Part shown: one piece after another, positions 35,433 to 46,713 of the stretch
Numbering within the stretch: the first letter of the stretch is position 1
How the letters are laid out: each line of letters begins with the position of its first letter
Assembly (NCBI GenBank): GCA_000750105.3
Contig: JPHH03000095.1
Span: 1-64,000 of the forward strand
DNA length: 64,000 nucleotides
Source: Tolypocladium sp. Sup5 PDA-1
Taxonomy: Eukaryota; Ascomycota; Sordariomycetes; Hypocreales; Ophiocordycipitaceae
Direction: 5' to 3'
Program-made: the position numbers and the translations under genes
Notes under the pieces: generated by a model
The model's database searches: none
Told to the model about the DNA's origin: nothing
The model's input: the letters and a program-made list of their open reading frames with translations, nothing else

Positions 35433-37882
35433 ATAGCAGGTCGCAAGTACCGTTTCGACTATGCAAACGATTCGGATGTATCCTACTCTCTAGACGACGA
35501 GTATAGGGAAGACAACTACTTCGACAAGAATGAGGCCGACGACTCGAGCCCCGAGACGGAAGCAACAGATATCGAAGACCTGAGCTACGATAACGAGGAT
35601 CGAGGTCTCGATATCGATGTCGACGATCAGATCTAACTCTTCGGCGGCAACGTCCATCCTCCCGAGTACTACCGACGGGCCATTGAGGGTTTTAACGATA
35701 GCGCCTACGAAGCCCAAGACTATAGCGATAGTAGTAAGCTGCTTCTAGATGCATGCGAAGAGTAGTGGCGGCGGTAAGCAATATATAGCTCCCTTCCTTA
35801 GTCTAGCCACTAATTTAAGTATCCTGCTAATTTGCAGGTACTACGAGGTCCTGGGACGTGCCCCTTAGGAATATTTTAAGTCCCTCGCCGCTTCTACCTC
35901 CGTACGGGTGCTATATAACTTCTTTGACTAGTTACTGAATTAGAAGGTCGGCAAGGATGGTAGGAAAAAGCGAGGCACTAAGAAGAGTAGCTCCTTAGGC
36001 ACGTACTAGAAAGTCTTCTGGCTCGTCTTCTAGAGAGCCACGGGAGATAAGCTCGATACAAAGATAAACTAGCGTATATATAAGGTATAACTAGCCCTAA
36101 CTAACACTAGGACACGCGGCTAATCATTTAGGTGCTCCGAGACCTCGCTAAAAAGCATGGGCTAAGCTACTAGAAGCGAGCGAATCGTTGCATAACTATC
36201 GAGGACCTTAGAGAGTAAATCGAGACGACGATTAGCACTATAAAGAAGTCGTTTAAGCTTAGGGAACTGAGGATTCTCGCCGTTCTCTTCCTCCTTCTGC
36301 TCGCTCCCGCGGGAGCGCGTCCTATATCTATCCTACGTCTCTAGTTTAGAGACATTCGACTCGCGCTAGTAAGAGATCTAGAGGGCGGGCCGTATAATAT
36401 TTTAATTCGATTTACCCTAGCCTTTACAAAGACATATCTCGGTATTAAAGACGCGTGAGGACTACTAGATCTCTATTTCCCGTATATAGCGCTAACTACT
36501 TGCTAGGAAAACGTTCCTAATCCCTAAGACCCTGTTTGACCTATCCTTGCTGCTTAACCCTTATATCTTCTTACTAGGGATTATATTTCGCTATCGCGCG
36601 TTTCGAGCGCTAAGTCTCACATCACCGGAATACCTAGCTAACCTTAATATCTACCTGGACGAGCGGGAATTACCTCTGCCTCTCAGAGATAATTTAAAGG
36701 ATATATACATATTCCGTCGAGCTATCAAGGACCTCACTAGCTTTAAGATATCGGCGGACAAGCCTATTACCTACTAGATGATTGCATAATAGATTAGAAG
36801 GATCGGCGAAATCTTAGGACTCGAGTTCCCTACTATTCCCTACAATCTGCGTTATAACGCGGCCAATGAGTTCGACCGAAGCGGTTTGTCCGCCTTATCT
36901 TAATGTCGAGTCCTATTTGCTAACCATATATATAGCCGATATTAGCGAGTCACTACGGAACCTTGCGCTCGATTATGCGAACTCGAATCCCTTCTAGAAG
37001 CACTACCTAGGACGCGAGGTCTACGCGGATACGTAGGCTATTCTTCGGGGATAAAAGCTATAGCAAGCACTAATTAGACAGGCTTATAGTACTAGCCACT
37101 CGATAAGCAAACGACGGCCCACGGACCTTATACCCGAGCAGGCAGCATCGATTAATACTGATCCTCTAATTAGGCGTTTGTAGCGAGGCCTTCGAGGGTT
37201 TCGATAAGGTTTAAAAGAATATAAGGAGGCTCGTCGTAGGTTGAAAAACCAGAAGGAAAGCCTAAAGAGGGCACTTAAGTAAAAGATCCGAGACGAATAG
37301 ACCGCCGAGCAGGTAGTTAACGATATTGAGCTACAATTACAGGGTATTAGCTTCGCTAAGCAGGCGGCCGTGAACACGTCCCGTCCTCAGCGACCGGCCT
37401 AAAAGCGATTAGTAAAGGCACTCACCGCGCTAGTCGGCAATACGCTTAAGGACTAGTATCGGCGGAGAGATAACGCTATTAACGCTATCACGGCATATTA
37501 CGCGGTCGAGGAAGGGTAGACTATCCGCCGCTATAAAGCATCGACCGAGTTAACTAGGACTACTCTTATCGGTAAACCGCTAGTTAAAAGTCCTTAATAC
37601 ATAGCTCTAATATCTATCTTCGTAAAGTTAGAGAAAGAGAGACCGAGAAGGTGCTTTATCTATGTCGGCAAGGCACTTACTTTAGCGCCCGATAATAGTG
37701 CTATAGACGATCTCATTTACGAGTTCTATACTTCCGGAGACTTATCTAAGCACTTTCGACGGAAACACCTATTAAATTTGCAAGGCGGTAATAAGATTAA
37801 GTATCCGATTTATAAAGTGATACTTAACTATAAGAAGCACCTATAGAACTATGCTTTACGAGTCTATAGGACTATGTCCTAG
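35433..37882 (+). pseudogene. DUF3435 tyrosine recombinase (Starship captain-like), RIP-inactivated
   Basis: A five-exon model is readable: 35433-35773, 35838-36084, 36132-36454, 36507-36883, 36936-37882, about 744 codons, every junction in phase. The start ATG has become ATA (ATA GCA GGT CGC AAG). Family landmarks in order are a variable acidic N-terminus, VGKDGRKKRGTKK, LLLLAPAGARP (box I Arg), FLLGIIFRYRAFRALSLTSP, PYNLRYNAANEF (box II Arg) and KHYLGRE (catalytic Tyr). Near 37.64-37.86 kb a C-terminal C2H2-type segment follows, RCFICVGKALTLAPDN with SKHFRRKHL. Stops are RIP-type. DUF3435 proteins insert large fungal elements (Starships) by tyrosine recombination, and the captain is normally the first gene. 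Here it lies about 450 bp inside the left junction. It cannot be functional as it stands. Confidence 0.88.
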
Positions 37883-38689
37883 GTTACTTATATTACAAGG
37901 CGTTATTCCGACTCTATTTATAACCTTAAATGTTATCTACTTCTCGATATATCTTATTAAATGCGACTTTGCATCGGTGTAACTTTATTTACTACGACCG
38001 CTAGCTACCGTAGTAGGAAGGGTAAGAATAAAGAGCATCGTAGCGTTAGCTAGGCTATTGCTTTATATTCTAGAAAATACCTAGACGCTTCCTTCCGGTC
38101 CTCGTCCCCCTTAGCGAAAGAAGATTAGAGCTAAATAAATAATCCGATTTCCCTCTCTCCTTCGCATCCTTAAACCGTAGGTGAGCGCTATTAGGGCCTC
38201 CGAACAGTTCCCCGAGTAACGCTACGTCTACCGGCTTGCCGCAAGATATATTATTCACGGATGAGCTAGACGTAAACTAGCGCGGCGCCAATCCCAAGCA
38301 TAACGATCCGCTAGTCTAGCCTTAGTGCACACGAGAGTATAGCGGCCGTATCCCATGTCCCGCTCGGCGACCTAGCCTACTACCTCGAGCGCCTCGCCGA
38401 TATCGCCGTCGAGAATATATGCTAGTCTACTAAGTACACCGGCCCGCGTCTTATCGATAGAATCCGGCGCTAACTCGACTAGTATATACGTAGCCGTTTC
38501 CTTTCTATAGGGACTTTCTCGGGTCGTATAACGTGATTACACCTAACAAATGCATTCTAGTTAAATAATATCACGACCACGATCATATACCAGAACCTAT
38601 TATATATAATTATAATAGGTCCACTAATACGTTCCTAATAGGTTCAGGCTAAAGAGGCCCTTCCTATGGCTAGATTACCTTAATCTTAT

Positions 38690-39045
38690 CGTACTAGGCT
38701 ACCGAGCTTAATGTGGCTCTCAATAGTAAACGAGAAACGGTTAAACGGAAGCGCATCCGCGATATACCATAGGCCGACATCCCTTTAAAGGAAGAATCAC
38801 TAGAACCCGACCTATTTCCACTCCTCAAGAGGAAGACATAGTATCCGTAGTATATTAGCGATAAAGCTATATCCGCTAAGGATAGAACTTTCTTATACTG
38901 CTAGCCTACCGTGATAAATAACTACTTTAAGCGCGAGCACCTAGATACGATAAAGGAAATAGAGCGAGATGGCTTTATCGTCTATAGTTACCCGAAGTAT
39001 AAGCAGGCGGATTATAAGTTAAAGTACCTTAAACATTTTCGGAAT
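38690..39045 (+). pseudogene. Second DUF3435-type C-terminus (zinc-finger segment)
   Basis: One frame reads NSKRETVKRKRIRDIPQADI, then LLKRKT-YPQYISDKAISAK, FKREHLDTIKEIERDGFIV, and YPKYKQADYKLKYLKHFRNY ending IARVYGI. It is like the paired C2H2 region (CPxC...H, then HPxCK...HFRNHxARVHG) that ends many DUF3435 proteins, with Cys and His codons turned to Tyr by RIP. The recombinase core belonging to it is not visible in 38.0-38.7 kb, so it is a fragment, or the tail of a divergent second copy. A short open minus frame at 38258-38070 is not clearly real. Confidence 0.55.
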
Positions 39046-39249
39046 TATATTGCGCGGGTTTACGGTATCCTACTTAGGCCCTCGCGATAATAGGTCGCGA
39101 ACTTTAGTTATAGTCTATACTGCCGCTTATAGATCTATGTTATTGTTTAATACCACCTACATCTATATAGTTTGCTTTTTGCAACCACTAGCAAATTCTC
39201 ATAGGACGCATGTGAAAGAGCACTATAATACTCGGTAGTTAGGTAGTGT

Positions 39250-41590
39250 ATTAGCCGTCCTAGGTAACGTATGCTAGGAAAGACCCGTGAGCCCTAGGCG
39301 GAGTCCGCTAATAGAGGATAGGACCTAAGCGGTAGCCTTTATCGGCTACCTAGTGGTACTACGTAGTATATTAACCATGCCATAGCAATAGATGCTCGAG
39401 TGTAGTTAGAGTTAATAGTGCTAACCGCCCCGTGGCAATAGGTACTAAGAAACATAGAACTAGGTACCCGCTATTATTACGACGAGGCACGTCTAAGAAT
39501 AAGTAGCTAACTATCGCACGTTCGGTGAGTTTATATTAGCACGGTCGCCTTTCGCTACGAAAAAGAGGGCGGTTTACTTATCCTTTATGTTATCGCCATA
39601 GTCGGCTAGCGTTAGCCGTTCTGCTTCAAATCTAGCTAAGAGGCCGTCGTAGAATTTAGCTATCTCGTCGGCGTCGCAGAGCTACGGTATCGGCCCGCAA
39701 GCAGTATAGTTAACCTATCGAAGGAAGAGAACGGCTATAATACGGTCGATAATACGACATACGTTAATAGTAATATCGCGAAATAGTATATCCGTCGAAA
39801 CTAGGTGTCTTTATATAGCTACAAACGTATCTAAACTAGGTTTAGTGACTTCCCTGAGCATATACTAAGTAGCCCTGAGCGTGTCCTAAGTAGCCCTAAG
39901 CGCGTCCTAAGCATCCCTGAGTAGCCTAAGCATAGCCTAAGTAAAGCGGTAGAAGGTGTAATAGCATATGGCTAGCTTAGAAGAGCTATAATTAGCGACT
40001 ATACTAATACTATACGAAGCCAAAATGCGCTTCCTAGGGTTAGAAAACGAAACGGGATACGACGCTAGAAATACTATAGATTTAGCGGGATCTTAACTAT
40101 TATTCATGGTCGTAATAAGGAGCGAATTCCGTGATATAGCCTAACCTTCCTAGAGGCGCAATAGCAATAGAAGTTATATTGCCTAAGAAACGTAATAGGA
40201 TAGGCGATAACTTTACGAGGGCAACGCATCGCCTAATAAGAAGATATAATTAAATAAGCTACCGCTACGACGCTAATATCTATATCGTCGTATAGCGGAA
40301 GTGTCGGCACTATAACTATAAGTCTACGGACGACCTTACTTTTCCTATATCCGCTATTAAGCTTGTTAGTATAGCTAAAACTTAGACCTAGATACCCGCT
40401 AACTCTTTTCAAGGATAAAGTTTATCCGCTAGCTCTTAGGAGAACGCCGGTAGATTTTTAGGGTTAGCATAGTTTATAGGAAGGAAGAAATAATTAATAA
40501 CACCCGCACGAATAGCTTCGCTATAGATAAGAGTTAATATTGCCATACTTACCCTCGAGACGACCGTTTCGCCTAGTATTTACTAGGGCATATTAAGTAG
40601 CGCTTATTCGTTATATCTTCCTTTAAAGAACGGTACTCTGCTATATAGAATAATCTAATTCATGCCTCTAGGTATTCGTCGCTATTAATATCCTATAATC
40701 TAGCCAAGGGATATTAATTATACGTTGCTATACGTATATACCTCGGACCTAGCTAGCGAGTTAATAGTAAGCCTGAATTATACCTAATATTAACTTATCT
40801 ATCTTCTTAGCCCTAGCCCAGGAGTCGGCAAGATATATGTCCGCTAATATAGGAGAGATATAAGATAATAATAATAACTAATAGGGGATGGTGCCTTCGT
40901 GGCAATAACTAATAGCGACTTACCGGTCGGATAGCCGTACCCGATATCCCGAACTATAATAGGATGTTGCAATAACATGTGATACTAACGAGCATTGGTT
41001 ATAGAAACGCAATAGCTGCTCACCCCCTGTTTCCTATATTAGATAAGGTAGCGGCCCGCGGAGCTTAGAGGATTAGTTATTATATCGTCCTACTTACTAT
41101 AGAGAATAGTCCGTACTATAGTATAGTATACGACGTATATTAGATAGAATAATTAATAAGCGTTAGATAGATATTAGGGTCTACTTATATCGCGTAGCGT
41201 GACTATTAGCGTCTATTAAGCTCCCTTGCTTTGCCGCCCTAAGCCTAGTAGTCCGTGTTATAGATGCGGACTGCCTTAGTATATAGAATTTGTAGCTAAT
41301 AGTATGCTTGCATTAACGCTCGTGAAGCACCGACTTTAATTATCCTATTAGTTATACTAGTCCTAGCGAGGTCGAGTCCAATCTAAGCTAGCAAGCACTA
41401 GTTTATTTATCTTATAGACGTTCGGCGCTACTACTATAAGCTACGAGTAGCCTAAAATAGCTTTTTATTTAAGCACTGGAACCTAGACGCTAGAAGGTCG
41501 CTATATACGTCTTAGTCTATGCCCGTTATCTATCATAGCCTCTATTAGCTATCCGCTTCTTCGATATCTATATAGGAATAATAAGCGTCG
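39250..41590. other. Moderately RIP-mutated sequence, no gene assigned
   Basis: CA/TG are reduced but not absent. Some stretches are codon-structured (plus strand near 40.0-40.2 kb: AKMRFLGLENETGYDARNTI) but I cannot assign a family or a reliable strand. The minisatellite at 39852 lies within it. Confidence 0.5.
39852..39933 (+). repeat. 21-bp minisatellite, about four units
   Basis: Units CCCTGAGCATATACTAAGTAG, CCCTGAGCGTGTCCTAAGTAG, CCCTAAGCGCGTCCTAAGCAT and a 19-bp CCCTGAGTAGCCTAAGCAT. The unit is a multiple of three; read in frame it gives SSPE(H/R)(I/V)L repeats, so it may be a coding repeat of a lost gene. Confidence 0.75.
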
Positions 41591-41599
41591 CGTCGTCGC

Positions 41600-42020
41600 T
41601 ATAAGCAGAAATACTAAAAGGCGATATTATAACTACCGCTTATAAGCCTCCCTCGACTAGGATCGCAATATTATTAGAGGCAGAGTATATTACCGGTATT
41701 CGAACTCGGTTAAGGGGTAAAGCCGATAGCACTATATCGATATCTATCTTATTCGTGTTATTAGCAACTAGCCCCTAGCCGAGGTAGAATCTCTATATAA
41801 CCGATATGCCTAAGAAATTAGCTCTTAGACTCTGCAATTTAATAATTATTATAGAGGAATACTTATCGGGCTCTCCTTTAATAAAGCCTATCTAACTTCA
41901 AAACTCCTTAAAGTCTTGCGAGGCAATTGCATCGAGCTAGAGTATATCTCTATTTAAATATAAGCAATGCGAATCCCTTGCTATTATCGAAGACCTTTTA
42001 ACTTACCTAAGAGAAGATAA
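41600..42020 (+). pseudogene. Coding-like relic, product unknown
   Basis: One frame stays open except for TAA/TAG: KGDIITTAYKPPSTRIAILL, EAEYITGIRTRLRGKADSTI, and later SLFKYKQCESLAIIEDLLTY. No family recognised. It might be the end of a gene whose start lies in the unassigned stretch to the left. Confidence 0.35.
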
Positions 42021-42399
42021 CGACTCAAAACGATCTCTATAGCCATGTCGCTTTCGCCCGAGTTTGCATAGGCCGAGATTATAGAGGGGTCTTCCTATCG
42101 AGGGAGTCGAGCATTAGGCGCAGGTTAGAGATAATATACTACTCATATCTCAAAGGAATAGCTATAAGCGAAATAGCGAAACTTATTAACGCTAAGATAA
42201 GCTATTAACACTATATATCACGGGCTATTAACGTTATCACAAGCTATTAAGCTTACGGCATTACCAATAGCCTCACTCACGGAGGCATCCCTTTTTTTAC
42301 ATATATAATAACCGTTATTTCCCATTTAATTAGATAGAAATCAAGCTCTCTTATTCTATAATTCTAAATATATCCTAACGGTTAATAAAACTAAGGTAT

Positions 42400-43620
42400 C
42401 GAAAGCACTATTATTAATAAATGTTTACGTTATCGATATAATCGAAGATAGTTCTAAGGGTAGTCTTCTCGCGATACGGCGTCCCGGCCAGGATAATCTT
42501 ATCGAAGCCTATAAACGAGACGAGGCTATAGGAAGTAGGCGCAGTACTATGGATTCTAGCTCCGCCCAAGACTAAAGACACTAAGGAAGGGGCTATAGAC
42601 TACGGTCACCAGCCGCGTAGAGCAGCGAGCAGGCGATAGACTAGCTCACCTAGTAAGTGTAGCGCCGGGGGTTACTACCGTAGCTATAGACCTATAGCGG
42701 TTTACAAGACATAACTTAATGCGTTAGACGCTCCTCTAGGCTAGGTTTAAATACCGCCTACGAAAGCGCTTGCCGTATAGCACGGCCTCTACTATGCTGC
42801 CGAGTGGCGTAGAAGGGCTAGAAGCCACGGTTAATATGGAAAATATGATAAGTTACCTTAGTCTGCTTTATCCTCTCGACCTTAATACTCGTCACACTCC
42901 CGAATAGCGGTTTAGAGACGCATATCGGCTATATACGATATAGTGGGTATAAGGTAGGTGCGTGGCTCGGCCGTCTAGTCTACTATTAATGCAAGTAGCA
43001 GTTATTCCGCTATATGCCTCCCTTTTAGTTAACGATCGTTATAGACGGCCCTTGTACGGAAGAATGTAGAACGCCTGTGATACCTCTAATTAATCGCGAA
43101 GCACCTAGTCTAGTTAGTATTGTGGCTCGGTCCGGCAACGATAAATGTTATGTGCCGACTTATCGGGGGATGCGTCGTAGTTGTAATAACCTTCCGTCAC
43201 GCGATAAGTCCGCTTCTAGTAATTTGCCGCGGTAGTAGAGGTCGTGATTCAAAACTAGATAGTGTAATTTAAGCCGTGGTATATAGTATAGCAGGCCGTT
43301 AGCACTAGAAAGTTCAGTTTAACCACGTTATTAAGCAAGCTCAGGCGCTATAGCAAATTCGAGGGGTTAGAGCTAATTTTAGAGCAAGGTCTTAGCCGCA
43401 CACGCCAAACCGCACCCTAGTCCTGGCATAGGGGAGCAAGAAGTGGCTCTTTAAAGCGCCGACCTAGCACGGGCGCCATAACGGGGGTTAAGGCAGGGGT
43501 TTTGCGGTAGGGCATATTATTAGGCGTAAGGTAGAGTATCGGTTGCCCGCACGATTCTAACCAAACCCTAGATACTATGTTTGCTAAAGTCCCCGAAGGC
43601 GTAGTCCACACGCCCCGAGT
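42400..43620 (-). pseudogene. Coding-like minus-strand relic, product unknown
   Basis: The clean segment 43611-43417 begins MWTTPSGTLANIVSRVWLES and continues past a RIP-type stop. Further downstream, near 42.7-42.45 kb, one minus frame is open for over 100 codons (AGDRSL-PLP-CL-SWAELES, RLLPIASSRL-ASIRLSWPG). I cannot say if these belong to one gene. No domain recognised. Confidence 0.35.
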
Positions 43621-44040
43621 TCCTTACTATAGATGCCGACTTTCTCGGCATAACGACGCTCTTCGCGCTACCCGAAGAGGGCCATAAAGTCAAGTAAGGA
43701 TCCGTCTTCTAGCGACGGCGTGTGCTAATTATCCTAGTATCGTTGCTATCTCGGGCCTCGGTAGCCATGCGTTCGGGTCGTTTAAGGATAGAGGTGGGGA
43801 ACACATATGGCTACGAGACGTTCTGCCGCACGATCTCAGGAGCGAGGGTACCGACAGGCCGATAGCGCGACTCATAATATATAGATATGAGTCGGCGGTT
43901 ACGGAGAGTTAAAGCATATAAATTTAGAAGACTTAGCAACGGCATTTCATAATAGTCCGTTAGCCTCTTCTCCATAGACAAAGCCTATCCTCTTCATTAC
44001 CCATAGCTTAAGGGGGCTAATTATAACAAGGGCCCTAGGG
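43600..44040 (+). pseudogene. NLR-type N-terminal alpha/beta-hydrolase segment
   Basis: The plus strand reads INLEDLATAFHNSPLASSP and then KPILFITHSLRGLIITRAL at 43981-44037. This matches the serine-hydrolase elbow (KPIIFIGHSLGGLxxKxAL) at the N-terminus of many fungal NLR (NACHT or NB-ARC) and lipase-like proteins; the Gly after the Ser-Leu pair is Arg here. Upstream to about 43.6 kb the frame is coding-like. The NACHT core is not visible: the frame runs directly into ligase-like sequence. It is a truncated relic. Proteins of this type act in fungal self/non-self recognition; whether this copy did is unknown. Confidence 0.55.
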
Positions 44041-45090
44041 AGACTGGACGCTCGGGATATACCTATCCAGGATATGGGAAATCCTTGGGATGAACTAAGG
44101 GAAGTACTATAGCTATAGGTTAGAGTCATGATTAGGCGGCTAGCGTATAAGAAAGCAAGGAGTATTAGGCATCTACTTAGCTAGCTTAAGGCGAATAAGC
44201 ATAGAGTAGAAATACGATAGAGAATATTACCAAATCCATATCGACCTTAGCAAATCCGGGCATTAAGATATTCTCGAAGAGTAGGAGGGACTCTACTATC
44301 GACCGCATAGGCCTTTATCGCCCGTTGCGAGACAGCCTCGAACTTAGCATGGCAGACTATAGGATTAAGAAATAATATATACGGGAAGGAGAGTTACTAG
44401 TATGGAACGACGATAGTGGGAGAATCGAACCCTTCTATAAAATCCGCAAACACGTTAGACGATTAGGACGGCTTCTTAGAGCGGCCCAAGACTCACCCGC
44501 CGATATAAATAAACATCTTATAATTATATTCTATGATCTTCTCGCCGATATCGGATTCCGCGAGGTACTTGCATTCTCCTTAGTTAATGCTACTAAGTAG
44601 CTTACTAAAGTATTCGCACGAGCTATTATATAACGGTGGGAAGGACTAGTGCTGAAAGGTTATAACGACCCTTACTTCACCTCTAGTTATAGCAAATCAT
44701 TCATCAAGCTCAAGAAAGACTATATTCCAGGCCTCGGTAATACTACGGACTTTAATATCGTCGGCGGAAGCTATAGCGCGGAAGATAAGCAAGAGATAAG
44801 AATTAGCAAGCTCTAGTAGACTTTATTTTATATCGGATACCTAGATAATAAAGATAAGGTCTGCCGCTTTAATGCTAAGCCAAAATTTCGTATTATCGAT
44901 ATTATTAATAGATATAGCATCTCGAAAGACTATATAGTATATCTTAACTAATATAGATACTTCACGCAAATTCCCTTCGTTAAGTCTACGCTAGATTTTA
45001 ACTAGTCTTAGAGCCTAATCGCGGACTACGCCCGAAGGCGTTGTTTAAACATCCGTTTATAGTAAAACTTATAAGAGTATAATATATTTC
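44040..45090 (+). pseudogene. ATP-dependent DNA ligase catalytic region, RIP-inactivated
   Basis: The nucleotidyltransferase motifs are readable in order. Motif I KYDRE lies at 44210-44224 (KYDGE in the family, Gly changed to Arg), with the AMP-accepting Lys kept. Next come LYRPLRDSLELSMADYRIKK, then EGELLVWNDDSGRIEPFYKI (motif III region). FYDLLADIGFREVL follows, then EGLVLKGYNDPYF (motif IV, about 44640) and SFIKLKKDYIPGLG (motif V). C-terminal segments include FNIVGGSYSAEDK and FRIIDIINRYSISK. The order and spacing match fungal ATP-dependent DNA ligase domain proteins. Only TAA/TAG stops and missense changes of RIP type were seen. The N-terminal DNA-binding part is missing or unrecognised. 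Ligases seal nicks in DNA; as cargo of a mobile element its role is unknown. Confidence 0.8.
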
Positions 45091-45284
45091 CTAAGTTTTA
45101 TTATAATCTCCTCAAAGCCTATACTATATAGCGTCCGTTTTTATTTTACCTCTACGTTTTCTAGCTCTACGGGGTCTCGTAGGGTTTATTAGCTAGCAAA
45201 CTTAAAGGCTATTCTCTAAGTATTCTAAGTCCTATCTACGGCGGCTAAAGCAATGCCTGCTAGCACGAGGTATTCGAACGCGTG

Positions 45285-45375
45285 CAGACCCTCGAGGGCC
45301 ACGGTAGCCAGGTTACCTCGGTCGCCTTCTCGCACGACTCGGCGCTTATAGCCTTAGTTTTAGACGTTTATATAG
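45285..45375 (+). pseudogene. Single WD40 repeat relic
   Basis: The frame reads QTLEGHGSQVTSVAFSHDSA, the start of a WD40 repeat as found at the C-terminus of fungal NWD/NLR proteins. Less than one full repeat is legible. With the hydrolase segment at 43600 it may be the far end of the same NLR gene, with the ligase placed between; alternatively they are unrelated scraps. Confidence 0.6.
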
Positions 45376-46713
45376 TAAAGACCGGGTATTACTATATATA
45401 TAATTATGCCGCTAAGGTTAAGTCTACTATCTAATTTCCTAGGAAGGGCTTTAGTTTCTCTAGCTCAACGGTTAAGAGAACTCTACGCATAAACCCCTCT
45501 TTAGCCGTTCCTACCTCTATATAAGAGCCTCGGAGGCTACACGGCGTGAACCACTGTAGCTAAGCTAAAATAAAGCGTAGCCAAAACTAGTCTAGCCCAG
45601 AGACCAACGATAGGGATAGACAGCCATCACAGGGGTAGATAACTATAGGCGTTAATATAGCCCCACTTCTACCACACCCTCTTCTACTATACTATCTTAT
45701 ACTCCCTTGCCTCCTATAGATATATTTATATTATTATTAGTCGTCTAAAATCGTATGATTTAGTATAGTAGGCTAAGAGCACTAGGAAATAATCTAGACT
45801 AGCTAACCGAGTCCCCTTAGAGGATATGCGATCCGCTTATAGCTATTCGCGGCGTTAACGAGATTTAGATTATATAAGGCGGGCAACCGCTTAGCCAGTT
45901 CGAACGTCTAGGTTAAAAGTCGTTTGCGCCGTTCTTTACTTCTTATATTCCTTTATGCGTCGTGCCTAGCTAACGTTATATTTTATCTACCTAGGCGGTC
46001 CTGTATTATAGGGCTATGGCGTATTAATAGCCCATCCTTTATATATAACTACGATATAGAAGCCGCTTCGGTAGGTTAATAACGCCCCGTTCGCTATTGC
46101 TTTAAAATAGAATATAAATATGCTTGAAGATAACCGATTCTAGCATTAGCTACGCATTAGTAGCGGTGGGTAGACCTCGTTTTACGAGCACTCCAAACCC
46201 TCTTTTAACCATATAAAAAAATATAGCTACTATATAATAGAACAGGGCGCCTCTAGAAAATAGTAGACTATAGCAAAAGTAATCTACAAAGACTCACTTA
46301 GTAGTAAATAGATAGTGACTTAATGCTACTTTGCAATTAGTTAGTGCGATTCTATTATAACGCATGGTGTCTGATCTATCCGCGACTAGAGGGCTTTCGA
46401 GCATAAGCGCGAAGTTAACGTACCGACCCAATAACGGACGCCTCAATAGCTTCTCAATATCCATAAAACGCAATAATACGCCGCTATAAGGAGAAATAAA
46501 AAAAGACTTCGTTTCCGTTTATTTCAATATCTAAGTATCTACTCCTAACTATGCGCTGCTATTAAGTAGGCGTCCCCTAATAAAATTAGCTTTATCGATT
46601 GCAAACCAAGCCCTGCCCTTCGAAGTAGCTAGCAACCGCGCAGCGAGTATCGAATATTTTAGGGCTATATCCCGCTTTATCCGTCCTCCGCAACGCCCTA
46701 GCGAAGCGCACGG
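45376..46713. other. No gene assigned
   Basis: Partly RIP-mutated sequence with many stops in all frames. No RNA gene or repeat was recognised; the sequence near 45460 (CTCTAGCTCAACGGTTAAGAG) is tRNA-like only in a few bases. Confidence 0.5.

Noticed and set aside
35490..35717. Minus-strand frame of 75 codons
   Set aside because: Antisense to the acidic N-terminus of the DUF3435 gene, whose exon structure supports the plus strand.
45440..45560. Possible tRNA-like sequence (CTAGCTCAACGGTTAAGAG)
   Set aside because: Only a D-arm-like stretch is present; no matching T-arm or acceptor stem could be formed.
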